A DNA stretch of 64,000 nt from Burkholderia anthina. GTDB taxonomy: Bacteria > Pseudomonadota > Gammaproteobacteria > Burkholderiales > Burkholderiaceae. The position numbers and the translations under genes were made by a program. The notes below the pieces were generated by a model. The model was not told the origin of the DNA, ran no database searches, and saw nothing but the letters and a program-made list of their open reading frames with translations. Below are positions 36,338 to 45,396 of the stretch, piece by piece; position 1 is the first letter of the stretch, and each line of letters begins with the position of its first letter. The stretch spans positions 1-64,000 of the forward strand of contig NZ_CABVLY010000030.1 of assembly GCF_902498995.1 (NCBI RefSeq), in the 5' to 3' direction.

Positions 36338-37255
36338 TCAAATCACTCCGGATTTTAAAGGGACAAAGAAAACGCGATCAAGCCGTGACTCCCGCCATTG
36401 CGCGTGCGCGACGCGCTCGACGAGCGTGAGCACCTGGGACTGCCCGCTTTGCGCGCCCACCGGCGCGACGAGCCGCCCGCCGATCGCGAGCTGCTCGAGC
36501 AGCGCCTGCGGCACGTCGAGCCCCGCCGCCGCGATCACGATCGCGTCGAACGGGGCCGCGGACGGCAGGCCGACACGCCCGTCGCCGTAATGCAGACGGA
36601 TGTTCGGCACGCGCAGCGGCCGCAGGTTCAGCTTCGCGCGCTCATAGAGCGGCTTGATGCGTTCAATCGAATACACGTCGCGTGCCACATGGCTCAGCAC
36701 GGCGGCCTGGTAGCCGCAACCCGTGCCGATCTCGAGGACGCGCTCGAGCGTGCGGCCGGCCATTGCGAGCTCGATCATGCGTGCAACGACCGACGGCTTT
36801 GAAATCGTCTGCTGGTGGCCGATCGGCAACGCGGAATCCTCGTAGGCCTGCGTCGCGAGCCCCGGATCCACGAACATGTGACGCGGCACCGCGGCCATCG
36901 CATCCAGCACGCGCGCGTCGGTCACGCCGTTCGCGCGCAGGCGTTCGACCATGCGCTCGCGAACACGTTCCGACGTCAATGCAAACGCACCGGCCGGCGC
37001 GACGCTCGGCGCGGCCGGCTTCGGCATCGCGGGCTTCAGCACGGTCGGTTTCGGTGCGCTCGCCGGCTTCGCCGACGTCGCGCGGGCCACGCTCGTATTC
37101 ACCACAACCGGCTTCGGCACGGCCGCGGGCTTGTCGGCGGCCTTCGGCATCGCGATCGCGGCATGGCGTTCGCCGGCCCGGCCGTCCGATTTGCGTGGCG
37201 CTCGCTTGAGATCTTCGAGCGCGAGCGGGAACCGCTTCGCGCGCTCGCCGCTCAT
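36338..37255 (-). CDS. pcm: Protein-L-isoaspartate O-methyltransferase with N-terminal extension
   Basis: 305 residues against about 210 in E. coli. The extra N-terminal 90 or so residues are Lys/Pro/Ala-rich with repeats of the kind KPxxPKP. The catalytic part starts near residue 95 (TSERVRERMVERLRANGV). It has the family segment MFVDPGLATQAYEDSALPIGHQQTISKP and the SAM motif VLEIGTGCGYQAAVL. It repairs isoaspartyl damage. The start overlaps the surE stop by 4 bp (ATGA), and its own stop abuts the nlpD start, so surE, pcm and nlpD should be translationally coupled. Confidence 0.95.
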   Translation of the reverse strand: MSGERAKRFPLALEDLKRAPRKSDGRAGERHAAIAMPKAADKPAAVPKPVVVNTSVARATSAKPASAPKPTVLKPAMPKPAAPSVAPAGAFALTSERVRERMVERLRANGVTDARVLDAMAAVPRHMFVDPGLATQAYEDSALPIGHQQTISKPSVVARMIELAMAGRTLERVLEIGTGCGYQAAVLSHVARDVYSIERIKPLYERAKLNLRPLRVPNIRLHYGDGRVGLPSAAPFDAIVIAAAGLDVPQALLEQLAIGGRLVAPVGAQSGQSQVLTLVERVAHAQWRESRLDRVFFVPLKSGVI

Positions 37256-38013
37256 GAAGCCCGCCCGCCTGCGCGCGCCCATTCGCGCGTTGCAGGCAGC
37301 ATTTGCGTATGCGTGAGATCGAGCTGCAGTGGCGTGATCGACACGAAACCGTTGGCTACGGCGTGAAAATCGGTGCCCTCGCTCGCGTCCAGCGCCGCGC
37401 CCGCGGCACCGATCCAGTAGATCGGCTCGCCACGCGGGTCGGTCTGGCGAATCACCGGCTGCGACGGATGACGCTTGCCGAGGCGCGTGACCTTCCAGCC
37501 TTTCAGTGCGTCGTACGGCAGATTCGGGATGTTGACGTTCAGCAGCGGCTGGCCCGGCAGCGGATGCGCGAGATAGTGCCCGGCGATTTCCGCGGCGACG
37601 CGCGCGGCGTCCGCCAGATGGGCCCAGCCCTTGTCGACCAGCGAGAACGCGATGGCCGGCACGCCGAACATGATGCCTTCGGTGGCGGCTGCAACTGTCC
37701 CTGAATAGAGCGTGTCTTCGCCCATGTTCTGGCCGTTGTTGATGCCCGAAACGACGAGGTCCGGCCTCGCGTCGGCCATGCCCGTCAACGCGACGTGCAC
37801 CGAATCGGTCGGCGTGCCGTTCACGTAGAAGAAACCCGTATTGGCCGCGCGCTGCACCGACAGCGGGCGCGACAGCGTGAGGGAATTCGATGCGCCGCTG
37901 CAGTTCTGCTCGGGCGCGATCACCGTGAGGTCGGCCAGCGGCTGCAGCGCTTCGCTGAGCGCGGCGAGACCGGGGGCGAGATAGCCGTCGTCGTTGCTGA
38001 GTAGGATTCGCAT
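37252..38013 (-). CDS. surE: 5'/3'-nucleotidase SurE
   Basis: 253 residues from MRILLSNDDGYLAPG. The metal-binding N-terminus LLSNDDG, the SGIN motif (VVSGINNGQNMGEDTLYSGTV) and TDSVHVAL are typical. It hydrolyses nucleoside monophosphates and polyphosphate in stationary phase. First gene of surE-pcm-nlpD-rpoS. Confidence 0.97.
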   Translation of the reverse strand: MRILLSNDDGYLAPGLAALSEALQPLADLTVIAPEQNCSGASNSLTLSRPLSVQRAANTGFFYVNGTPTDSVHVALTGMADARPDLVVSGINNGQNMGEDTLYSGTVAAATEGIMFGVPAIAFSLVDKGWAHLADAARVAAEIAGHYLAHPLPGQPLLNVNIPNLPYDALKGWKVTRLGKRHPSQPVIRQTDPRGEPIYWIGAAGAALDASEGTDFHAVANGFVSITPLQLDLTHTQMLPATREWARAGGRAS

Positions 38014-38235
38014 CCGGCGATTGTAACCGAGGAAAGATGGCGCGAGAGCGACAGTCCGACGGCTGCGGACGAGCCGGCATGCACGGTCGGGCACGGCGCG
38101 CCGCCGCACTGCGCGGCCGCGTTCCGCGCGCTCAGGGAAACGCCGCGCCGCCCCGGGTTTGCCACCGCGAGGGACGCCCCGGCGAGGGGGCGCTCCGGCG
38201 ACAGGCCCGGCGCCAACCGCCGAGGCGCGCGGCGC

Positions 38236-39441
38236 TCAAATCGCGCCGGCGTCGCGCAGCGCGGCAATCGCCTGCGCGTCGTAGCCGAGGCCGCGCAGCA
38301 CCTCGTCCGTATGCTCGCCGAGCTCGGGCCCGAGCCAGCGCGTTTCGCCCGGCGTGTCGGACAGTTTCGGCGTGATGTTCGGCAGCGGAATGTCGGTGCC
38401 GTCAGCCAGTTTGAAACGCTGGATCATCTGCCGCGCGACGAACTGCGGATCGGTGAACATGTCGGCGGCGCTATAGATGCGCCCGGCCGGCACGTCGGCC
38501 GCATTGAGCACGACGAGCGCTTCGTCGATCGTGCGCGGTGCGAGCCATGCGGCGATCGCTCCGTCGATTTCCTGTGTGCGCGGCACGCGCCCGTCGTTCC
38601 GCGCGAGTGCAGGATCGTCGGCGAGATCGTCGCGCTCGATCGCCTTCATCAACCGCTTGAAGATCGGGTCGCTGTTGCCGCCGATCACGATGCTGCCGTC
38701 GCGGCACGCATAGGTGTTCGATGGCACGATGCCCGGCAGCGACGCACCGGTACGCTCGCGCACCATCCCGTACACGCCGTACTCGGGCACGACGCTTTCC
38801 ATCATGTTGAATACGGCTTCATACAGCGCAACGTCGACCACCTGCCCCGCGCCGCCGTTGACCTTGCGATGGTGAAGCGCCATCAGCGCGCCGATCACGC
38901 CATGCAGCGCGGCGATCGAATCGCCGATCGAAATGCCGATGCGCGGCGGCGGCAGATCCGGATAGCCGGTGATGTGGCGCAATCCGCCCATCGATTCGGC
39001 AATCGCGCCGAAGCCCGGCCGGTCGCGGTACGGGCCCGTCTGCCCGTAACCGGACAGGCGCACCATCACGAGGCCGGGGTTGTCGGCCGACAGCACGTCG
39101 TAGCCGAGGCCGAGCTTCTCGAGCAGGCCCGGGCGGAAGTTCTCGATCACGATGTCGGCCTCGCTCGCAAGTTGCCGCGCGATCGCCTTGCCGGCATCGG
39201 ATTTCAGGTTGAGCGTGACGGACTTCTTGTTGCGCGCCTGGACCGACCACCACAGCGACGTGCCACCCTGCTCCGGATGCAGCTTACGCCATTTGCGCAG
39301 CGGGTCGCCGCCGTTCGGATCCTCGATCTTGATCACTTCCGCGCCGAATTCGGCAAAGAGGCGCGACGCGAACGGCCCCGCGATCAGCGTCCCGAATTCG
39401 AGCACTTTGACGCCCGCGAGCGGGCCCTGGCTGGTGCTCAT
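38236..39441 (-). CDS. Family III CoA-transferase (CaiB/BaiF)
   Basis: 401 residues from MSTSQGPLAGVKVLEFG; a GGGAG lies 7 bases upstream of this ATG, which favours it over one five codons earlier. Family signatures are the N-terminal VLEFGTLIAGPFASRLFAEFGAEVIKIE, the catalytic-Asp region and GFGAIAESMGGL with SGYGQTGPYRDRPGFG before it. It moves CoA between carboxylic acids (formyl-, succinyl-, carnitine- or other CoA). No neighbouring metabolic gene indicates the substrate. recR is 48 bp upstream on the same strand, an unusual companion. Confidence 0.93.
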   Translation of the reverse strand: MSTSQGPLAGVKVLEFGTLIAGPFASRLFAEFGAEVIKIEDPNGGDPLRKWRKLHPEQGGTSLWWSVQARNKKSVTLNLKSDAGKAIARQLASEADIVIENFRPGLLEKLGLGYDVLSADNPGLVMVRLSGYGQTGPYRDRPGFGAIAESMGGLRHITGYPDLPPPRIGISIGDSIAALHGVIGALMALHHRKVNGGAGQVVDVALYEAVFNMMESVVPEYGVYGMVRERTGASLPGIVPSNTYACRDGSIVIGGNSDPIFKRLMKAIERDDLADDPALARNDGRVPRTQEIDGAIAAWLAPRTIDEALVVLNAADVPAGRIYSAADMFTDPQFVARQMIQRFKLADGTDIPLPNITPKLSDTPGETRWLGPELGEHTDEVLRGLGYDAQAIAALRDAGAI

Positions 39442-39489
39442 GTGTCTCCCTGACATGAGGAACGGCGCCGCCGGCCAGCGGCGCCAGAC

Positions 39490-40086
39490 TTACATCGTGC
39501 GGCGGTCGAGCATCGCGCGGGCGATCGTGCCCGCGTCGACGTATTCGAGCTCGCCGCCCACCGGCACGCCGCGCGCGAGGCGCGTGACCGCGAGTCCGCG
39601 CGCCTTCAGCGTCTGGCCGAGGTAGTGCGCGGTGGCTTCGCCCTCGTTCGTGAAGTTGGTCGCAAGCACGACCTCCTTGACGATCCCGTCGGACGCGCGC
39701 CGCACGAGGCGGTCGAAATGGATTTCCTTCGGGCCGATGCCGTCGAGCGGGCTCAGGCGGCCCATCAGCACGAAGTAGAGCCCGCGGTACGTCATCGTCT
39801 GCTCGAGCATGATCTGGTCGGCAGGCGTCTCGACGACGCACAGCAGCGTCGGATCACGCTCCTCGTCGCTGCAGACCTCGCAGATCTGCGCTTCCGTGAA
39901 CGTGTTGCACTTCTCGCAGTGCTGCAGGTGCTCGGTGGCGAACAGCAGCGACCGGCCGAGCCGCTCCGCGCCCTCCCGATCGTGCTGCATCAGGTGGTAC
40001 GCCATGCGCTGCGCGGATTTCGGCCCGACACCGGGCAAGATGCGCAGCGCTTCGACGAGCGCGGACAGGGCGGACGGCTGTTTCAT
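39490..40086 (-). CDS. recR: Recombination mediator RecR
   Basis: 198 residues. Helix-hairpin-helix (LRILPGVGPKSAQRMAYHLM) comes first. A four-Cys zinc finger follows (CEKCNTFTEAQICEVC), then a Toprim domain (LCVVETPADQIMLE) and a C-terminal Walker-B-like end. It loads RecA with RecF/RecO at gaps. Third gene of the conserved dnaX-ybaB-recR order. Confidence 0.98.
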   Translation of the reverse strand: MKQPSALSALVEALRILPGVGPKSAQRMAYHLMQHDREGAERLGRSLLFATEHLQHCEKCNTFTEAQICEVCSDEERDPTLLCVVETPADQIMLEQTMTYRGLYFVLMGRLSPLDGIGPKEIHFDRLVRRASDGIVKEVVLATNFTNEGEATAHYLGQTLKARGLAVTRLARGVPVGGELEYVDAGTIARAMLDRRTM

Positions 40087-40126
40087 ACGGCGGCTGAAAG
40101 CTGAACGAGCGGAACGGACGCTACGC

Positions 40127-40453
40127 TCAGAACGGCAGCTTGAAGCCCGGGGGCAGCGGCAGGCCCGACGTCATGCCGCTCATCTTTTCCTGCGACGTGG
40201 CTTCTGCCTTGCGCACGGCATCGTTGAACGCAGCGGCGACGAGATCCTCGAGCATGTCCTTGTCGTCCGCGAGCAGGCTCGGGTCGATCGCCACGCGACG
40301 CACTTCGTTGCGGCAGGTCATCGTCACCTTGACGAGGCCGGCACCCGACTGCCCTTCGACTTCGATCTGCGCAAGCTGCTCCTGCATCTTCTTCATGTTT
40401 TCCTGCATTTGCTGCGCTTGCTTCATCAGTCCGGCGAGGTTGCCTTTCAACAT
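40127..40453 (-). CDS. ybaB: YbaB/EbfC nucleoid-associated protein
   Basis: 108 residues from MLKGNLAGLMKQAQQMQ. A Gln/Met/Lys-rich helix (10-40) is followed by the beta-dimer core with VKVTMTCRNEVRRVAIDPSLL. It ends in the family tail GLPLPPGFKLPF. The protein is a small dimeric DNA-binding protein. It lies between dnaX and recR as in most proteobacteria. Confidence 0.96.
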   Translation of the reverse strand: MLKGNLAGLMKQAQQMQENMKKMQEQLAQIEVEGQSGAGLVKVTMTCRNEVRRVAIDPSLLADDKDMLEDLVAAAFNDAVRKAEATSQEKMSGMTSGLPLPPGFKLPF

Positions 40454-40547
40454 GGGAATACTCCTTCTTGATCGTGTGAAAACCGGCACGCGGTGCGTGC
40501 CGGTCAATGTGTGCGGGCGTGATTGTGCCTGTTGCGGTGCGAATCGT

Positions 40548-42911
40548 TCAATGCAGCGTCGGCGGCGTCGCGTCCGGCGCCGAATCGGCGAGCGGCCGCA
40601 CCGAGCCTTCGACGATGCGCGCGCCGAAGTCGCGCACCAGCTGCTGGACGAACGGATCGCCGTGGATGTCCTGCTCGGCCTCGCGCTGGCGCGCCGCGCG
40701 TGCGGCCGCGTCGAGCGCCGCTGCGGTGCGTCGCGCGGGCCCGACCTCGACCGCGACCTCGACCGGCTTGCCGAGCGCATCGGCCAGCGCAGCCTTCAGT
40801 TTGGCGACCTGCGCGGCATCCGCGTACTGCGGCACCGGCACGGAAAGTTTCAGCGTCGTCGCGTCGACGGCCGTCAGCTCGCTGTTGAACGCCAGCTGAT
40901 ACGCGACGCCCTTGAGCGACAGCCGTGCGGCCAGCGCCGGCCATTCGCCGTCGAAACCGACCGGATCGAGCGCGATCGCGGGCGGCAGCGGGCGCGTGTC
41001 GACCGGTGCGGACGGACGGGCTTCGGCCGGCTTCGGCGCAATGCGCACGTCGTCGGGACCGCTGTCGAACACGGGCACGAAGCCGTCGTCGGCCGCGCCG
41101 CCGAACATCTCGTCCGCACTGAGCGGCACGTATTCGTCCGGCGGGATGTCTTCCCACGGCGGCGGAGCCTGACGCGTGTCGGCAGCCTGCGGCACGCGAG
41201 CCGTCGCGCGCGGCGTCGGCACCTGCACGGCGGGACGCGACGCAGCCGGTTTCTCGGCGGCCGGCTGAGCGGCTGCCGGCTTCGGCGCAGCGCCGGCCCG
41301 CGAGCGGTCGGACGACACGCGCATGCCGGCATTGCGCAGCACGTCGAGTGCGGCCGCCGCGCCACCGCGCGCCGCGGAACGCGCAGCCGGCTCGGCCGGC
41401 ACAGCACGCGGCGCCGGTTCAGCCAGCGGCGCGGGTTCGTCATTGCCCTCGATCGCAATCGCAACGGGCGGCTCCAGTTCCTTGCGGACAGCCGGCGGCG
41501 CATCGTTCGTCACGGCCGCTTGCGGTGCCGCATCGGCTTCCGGCTGCGGCTCCGGCACAACCGGCACAACCGGCACAACAGGTACATCGGCTGCAGCCGG
41601 TGCGGCCGCAGGTTTCACGGCAGCGGGACTTGCCGTATCGGCGGATGGTGCAGGCGACGGACGCACCGCTGGCGCAGCCGGAGCGGCAGCGGCTTGCGGG
41701 CGTGCCGCCGGCGCGGGCGCTGCCGGCTTCCTGGCCAACGCCGCCGGCGCAGCAGCCGCTTCCGCGCGCGGCGCGGGCACGGCGCGCGGCACGGCCGGCT
41801 GGCCGCCAGGCGCACTGCCGGCACCGGCAGCCGGCTCGAACGCGAGCATCCGCAGCAGCGTCATCGTGAAGCCCGCATACTCGTCCGGCGCAAGGCCGAG
41901 CTCCGCGCGTCCGACCGTCGAGATCTGGTAGAACAGCTGAACCTGCTCGGGGCTCAGCGTTTCCGCGAAGCGCCGCAGATCGGCCGCTTCCGGCCATTCG
42001 TCCAGCACCGAACCCGGCGCGAACTGCGCCCATGCGATCCGGTGCAGCAGGCTCGCGAGATCCTGCAGCGCGGTGGAAAAAGACAGGCTGCGCAGCGACA
42101 TCTCGTCGGCGATCGCGAGAATCTCCGGGCCGTTGCCGGCCGCGAGCGCATCGAGCAGGCGCACCATGTAGGTCTGATCGAGCGCGCCGAGCATGCCCGA
42201 CACGGCCGCTTCGGTCACTTCGTTCGCCGAATAGGCGATCGCCTGGTCGGTCAGCGACAGCGCATCGCGCATGCTGCCCTGCGCGGCACGCGCGAGCAGA
42301 CGCAGCGCCTGCTGCTCGAACGAGATCCGCTCTTCGCCGAGAATGCGCTCGAGGTGCGACACGATATGCCCGGCCGGCATCTGCTTCAGGTTGAACTGCA
42401 GGCAGCGCGACAGCACGGTCACGGGAATCTTCTGCGGATCGGTCGTCGCGAGGATGAACTTGACGTGCGGCGGCGGCTCCTCGAGCGTCTTCAGCATCGC
42501 GTTGAACGCGTGGTTCGTCAGCATGTGCACTTCGTCGATCATGTAGACCTTGAAGCGCGCATCGACGGGCGCGTACACGGCACGCTCGAGCAGCGCGGCC
42601 ATCTCGTCGACGCCGCGGTTGCTCGCCGCGTCCATCTCGACGTAGTCGACGAAACGGCCTTCGTCGATTTCGCGGCACGCGCGGCACACACCGCACGGCT
42701 GCGACGTGACGCCGGTTTCACAGTTGAGCGCTTTGGCGAAGATCCGCGACAGCGTCGTCTTGCCGACGCCGCGGGTGCCGGTAAACAGATAGGCGTGATG
42801 GAGACGCCCGCCGTCGAGCGCGTGCGTGAGCGCCCTGACGACGTGCTCCTGGCCGACGAGCGAAGCGAAATCCTTCGGACGCCACTTGCGTGCGAGAACT
42901 TGATAGGTCAT
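40548..42911 (-). CDS. dnaX: DNA polymerase III subunits gamma/tau
   Basis: 787 residues. AAA+ clamp loader ATPase: Walker A GTRGVGKTT near residue 45, four-Cys zinc module (CETGVTSQPCGVCRAC), DEVHML and the SRC box (LSRCLQFNL). Domain III runs to about 370. A very long Ala/Pro/Val-rich linker then spans about 370-640 and joins the C-terminal tau-like domain that contacts DnaB and the polymerase. I see no clear A-rich slippage signal of the E. coli type for making a short gamma form. The SRP RNA gene lies just upstream on the same strand. Confidence 0.97.
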   Translation of the reverse strand: MTYQVLARKWRPKDFASLVGQEHVVRALTHALDGGRLHHAYLFTGTRGVGKTTLSRIFAKALNCETGVTSQPCGVCRACREIDEGRFVDYVEMDAASNRGVDEMAALLERAVYAPVDARFKVYMIDEVHMLTNHAFNAMLKTLEEPPPHVKFILATTDPQKIPVTVLSRCLQFNLKQMPAGHIVSHLERILGEERISFEQQALRLLARAAQGSMRDALSLTDQAIAYSANEVTEAAVSGMLGALDQTYMVRLLDALAAGNGPEILAIADEMSLRSLSFSTALQDLASLLHRIAWAQFAPGSVLDEWPEAADLRRFAETLSPEQVQLFYQISTVGRAELGLAPDEYAGFTMTLLRMLAFEPAAGAGSAPGGQPAVPRAVPAPRAEAAAAPAALARKPAAPAPAARPQAAAAPAAPAVRPSPAPSADTASPAAVKPAAAPAAADVPVVPVVPVVPEPQPEADAAPQAAVTNDAPPAVRKELEPPVAIAIEGNDEPAPLAEPAPRAVPAEPAARSAARGGAAAALDVLRNAGMRVSSDRSRAGAAPKPAAAQPAAEKPAASRPAVQVPTPRATARVPQAADTRQAPPPWEDIPPDEYVPLSADEMFGGAADDGFVPVFDSGPDDVRIAPKPAEARPSAPVDTRPLPPAIALDPVGFDGEWPALAARLSLKGVAYQLAFNSELTAVDATTLKLSVPVPQYADAAQVAKLKAALADALGKPVEVAVEVGPARRTAAALDAAARAARQREAEQDIHGDPFVQQLVRDFGARIVEGSVRPLADSAPDATPPTLH

Positions 42912-43042
42912 CGGGAAATTGTATCAGTAACGCCGCGTCGCGCCGACACGCGAAACGGTGCGGAAGACGGGCAAAGCGCGGGTAGAACGGAGAATGACGC
43001 AGAAATAAAAATCGCCCGGCGAACGGGGCGAAAGGAAAGGTG

Positions 43043-43137
43043 ACGAGCCCAACCCTCGGCACTGGCAGAAAACGATTGTGGCTGCTTCGTTCCCGACCTG
43101 ACCAGGTTCACCGCCCCACCATGCGAGGAGGCCCGTC
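43043..43137 (-). ncRNA. ffs: Signal recognition particle RNA (4.5S RNA)
   Basis: The minus strand shows the hallmark SRP apical loop sequence GGTCAGGTCGGGAACGAAGC followed by AGCC, with flanking complementary arms. The ends pair (GGGCCTCCTCGC near the 5' end with GCCGAGGGTTGGGCTC at the 3' end). It binds Ffh to target membrane proteins to the translocon. Ends are approximate (a few bases). The 5' end agrees with a promoter -10 box placed just upstream. Confidence 0.95.
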
Positions 43138-43144
43138 ACGGCAT

Positions 43145-43150
43145 ATTCTA
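43145..43150 (-). promoter_or_regulatory. -10 box of the SRP RNA gene
   Basis: TAGAAT on the minus strand, 6-8 bases before the inferred 5' end of the SRP RNA at about 43137-43139. The -35 is weak (near 43168-43174). Confidence 0.6.
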
Positions 43151-43552
43151 TCACCGCTTCCCGCCGAATGCGACCGTTTGTTCGCAACAATGCCAAGGAT
43201 TGCGCAGACCGGCGCGCGCGACGCGATCGCAAAGCCCGCGCGAACACGCATCTGGACGGTGGTTATATGCAGCGGCTCTTGTATTTCACACGCAGGCCTC
43301 CACCTTCGAAGCACAACGGTCGAACGGCGCGTCGTACCCCTACTCGCGAAGCGGCTACTATCGCCGCCCGCAGCAGATAGCAATTTAGGCTAATATGACG
43401 CCCGAACGACCCGCGAGCCGCGCCACGCAGCGCTTACGCCCTTCCTTCCGGAGAGCGGAGCTACCTGCCGCAGCGGCCGGCAGCCGACAGGCGGCCGGAG
43501 CGCCGCAACGCGCCAAGCAGGCAGTCCCCGAACCGTAAGAGGTATTGACCCA
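43151..43552. other. Intergenic region between the SRP RNA and trxA
   Basis: About 400 bp without a convincing gene. A possible trxA -10 box (TAATAT, 43391-43396) leaves a 150-base GC-rich leader in which CGGCCGGCAG and CAGGCGGCCGG could fold together. Small open frames here lack ribosome binding sites and do not look like protein. Confidence 0.5.
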
Positions 43553-43879
43553 ATGAGCGAACAGATCAAACACATCAGCGACGCATCGTTCGAACAGGAC
43601 GTCGTCAAATCCGACAAGCCCGTGCTCGTCGACTTCTGGGCCGAATGGTGCGGCCCGTGCAAGATGATCGCCCCGATCCTCGACGAAGTCGCGAAGGATT
43701 ACGGCGACAAGCTGCAGATCGCGAAGATCAACGTCGACGACAACCAGGCAACGCCGGCGAAGTTCGGCGTGCGCGGCATCCCGACGCTGATTCTGTTCAA
43801 GAACGGCGCGGCCGCCGCACAGAAGGTCGGCGCGCTGTCGAAGTCGCAGCTCACCGCATTCCTGGACAGCCACCTGTAA
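43553..43879 (+). CDS. trxA: Thioredoxin
   Basis: 108 residues. Active site WCGPCK near 32-37, cis-Pro in GIPTLILF. It is the standard cytoplasmic disulphide reductase. An AAGAGGT ribosome binding site lies about 10 bases upstream. It is followed by rho, the same order as in many proteobacteria. Confidence 0.98.
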   Translation: MSEQIKHISDASFEQDVVKSDKPVLVDFWAEWCGPCKMIAPILDEVAKDYGDKLQIAKINVDDNQATPAKFGVRGIPTLILFKNGAAAAQKVGALSKSQLTAFLDSHL

Positions 43880-43892
43880 TACCGGCCGTTCC

Positions 43893-43924
43893 GCAGACGT
43901 GTTGTCAACCGACAACACGTCTGC
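43893..43924. repeat. 14-bp perfect inverted repeat between trxA and rho
   Basis: GCAGACGTGTTGTC, AACC, GACAACACGTCTGC: 28 of 28 arm bases pair. It starts 13 bases after the trxA stop codon and has no T-run, so it is not a standard intrinsic terminator. It may be an mRNA 3' stabiliser or a Rho/regulatory element. Confidence 0.9.
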
Positions 43925-44074
43925 CGTCAAGCCGCCGATCGGCCGCTCAGGCGTGAATCGGCGTATGCTAGAATCAAAAAACGTCTACAAGACGCATTAA
44001 GTCTCAGAGCGCCTCCGCTCGCCCTCCTCCCTTTATTTCTTTTCGTCGCTTCTCCTCCCTGGCGGGTTCTCCGT

Positions 44075-45337
44075 ATGCATTTATCCGAGCTCAAGTCTCT
44101 GCACGTGTCCGAACTGATCGAAATGGCCAATGGCCTGGAGATCGAAAACGCGAACCGCCTGCGCAAGCAGGAGCTGATGTTCGCCATTCTCAAAAAGCGC
44201 GCCAAGACGGGAGAGACGATCTTCGGCGACGGCACGCTCGAAGTGCTGCCGGACGGTTTCGGCTTCCTGCGCTCGCCGGAAATGTCGTACCTCGCGAGCA
44301 CCGACGACATCTATATCAGCCCGTCGCAAATCCGCCGCTTCAACCTGCACACCGGCGACACGATCGAAGGTGAAGTCCGCACGCCGAAGGACGGCGAGCG
44401 CTACTTCGCGCTGGTGAAGGTCGACAAAGTCAACGGGCAGCCGCCCGAGGCCTCGAAACACAAGATCATGTTCGAGAACCTCACGCCGCTGCACCCGAAC
44501 AAGCCGCTGTCGCTCGAGCGAGAAATGCGCGGCGAAGAGAACGTCACGGGCCGCATCATCGACATGATCGCGCCGATCGGCAAAGGCCAGCGCGGCCTGC
44601 TCGTCGCGTCGCCGAAGTCCGGCAAGACCGTGATGCTCCAGCACATCGCGCACGCGATCAAACAGAACCACCCGGACGTGATCCTGTTCGTGCTGCTGAT
44701 CGACGAACGCCCCGAAGAAGTGACCGAAATGCAGCGTTCGGTCGCCGGCGAAGTGATCGCCTCGACGTTCGACGAACCGGCCACGCGCCACGTTCAGGTC
44801 GCCGAAATGGTGATCGAGAAGGCCAAGCGCCTCGTCGAAATGAAGCACGACGTCGTGATTCTGCTCGACTCGATCACGCGCCTCGCACGTGCGTACAACA
44901 CCGTGATCCCGGCGTCGGGCAAGGTGCTGACGGGCGGTGTCGACGCGAACGCACTGCAGCGTCCGAAGCGCTTCTTCGGCGCGGCGCGCAACATCGAGGA
45001 AGGCGGCTCGCTGACGATCATCGGCACCGCGCTGATCGAAACCGGCAGCCGCATGGACGACGTGATCTACGAAGAGTTCAAGGGCACCGGCAACATGGAA
45101 GTGCACCTCGAGCGCCGTCTCGCGGAAAAGCGCGTGTATCCGTCGATCAACCTGAACAAGTCGGGCACGCGTCGCGAAGAAATGCTGATCAAGCCCGAGA
45201 TCCTTCAGAAGATCTGGGTGCTGCGCAAGTTCATCCACGACATGGACGAAGTCGAGGCAATGGAATTCCTGCTCGACAAGATCCGCCAGACGAAGAGCAA
45301 TTCCGAGTTCTTCGACCTGATGCGCCGCGGCGGCTGA
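44075..45337 (+). CDS. rho: Transcription termination factor Rho
   Basis: 420 residues, family length. The N-terminal helix bundle and CSD RNA-binding domain include GFGFLRSPEMSYLASTDDIYIS. Walker A is SPKSGKTVM near residue 178; the Q-loop/R-loop region and the Walker B LLIDERPEE are intact. It is a hexameric RNA helicase. The 195-bp leader after trxA contains a strong hairpin and a -10-like TAGAAT at 43969-43974; leader-mediated autoregulation is known for E. coli rho and possible here. It is followed by a strong terminator. Confidence 0.98.
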   Translation: MHLSELKSLHVSELIEMANGLEIENANRLRKQELMFAILKKRAKTGETIFGDGTLEVLPDGFGFLRSPEMSYLASTDDIYISPSQIRRFNLHTGDTIEGEVRTPKDGERYFALVKVDKVNGQPPEASKHKIMFENLTPLHPNKPLSLEREMRGEENVTGRIIDMIAPIGKGQRGLLVASPKSGKTVMLQHIAHAIKQNHPDVILFVLLIDERPEEVTEMQRSVAGEVIASTFDEPATRHVQVAEMVIEKAKRLVEMKHDVVILLDSITRLARAYNTVIPASGKVLTGGVDANALQRPKRFFGAARNIEEGGSLTIIGTALIETGSRMDDVIYEEFKGTGNMEVHLERRLAEKRVYPSINLNKSGTRREEMLIKPEILQKIWVLRKFIHDMDEVEAMEFLLDKIRQTKSNSEFFDLMRRGG

Positions 45338-45355
45338 TCGCCCTCGCCCGCAAGA

Positions 45356-45389
45356 ACGGCCGCCCGCGTTTCGCCCGGCGGCCGTTTTT
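45356..45389 (+). terminator. Terminator of rho
   Basis: Nine-bp stem ACGGCCGCC/GGCGGCCGT with a 12-base loop, ending in five T, 19 bp after the rho stop codon. Confidence 0.9.
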
Positions 45390-45396
45390 CGGCCCC

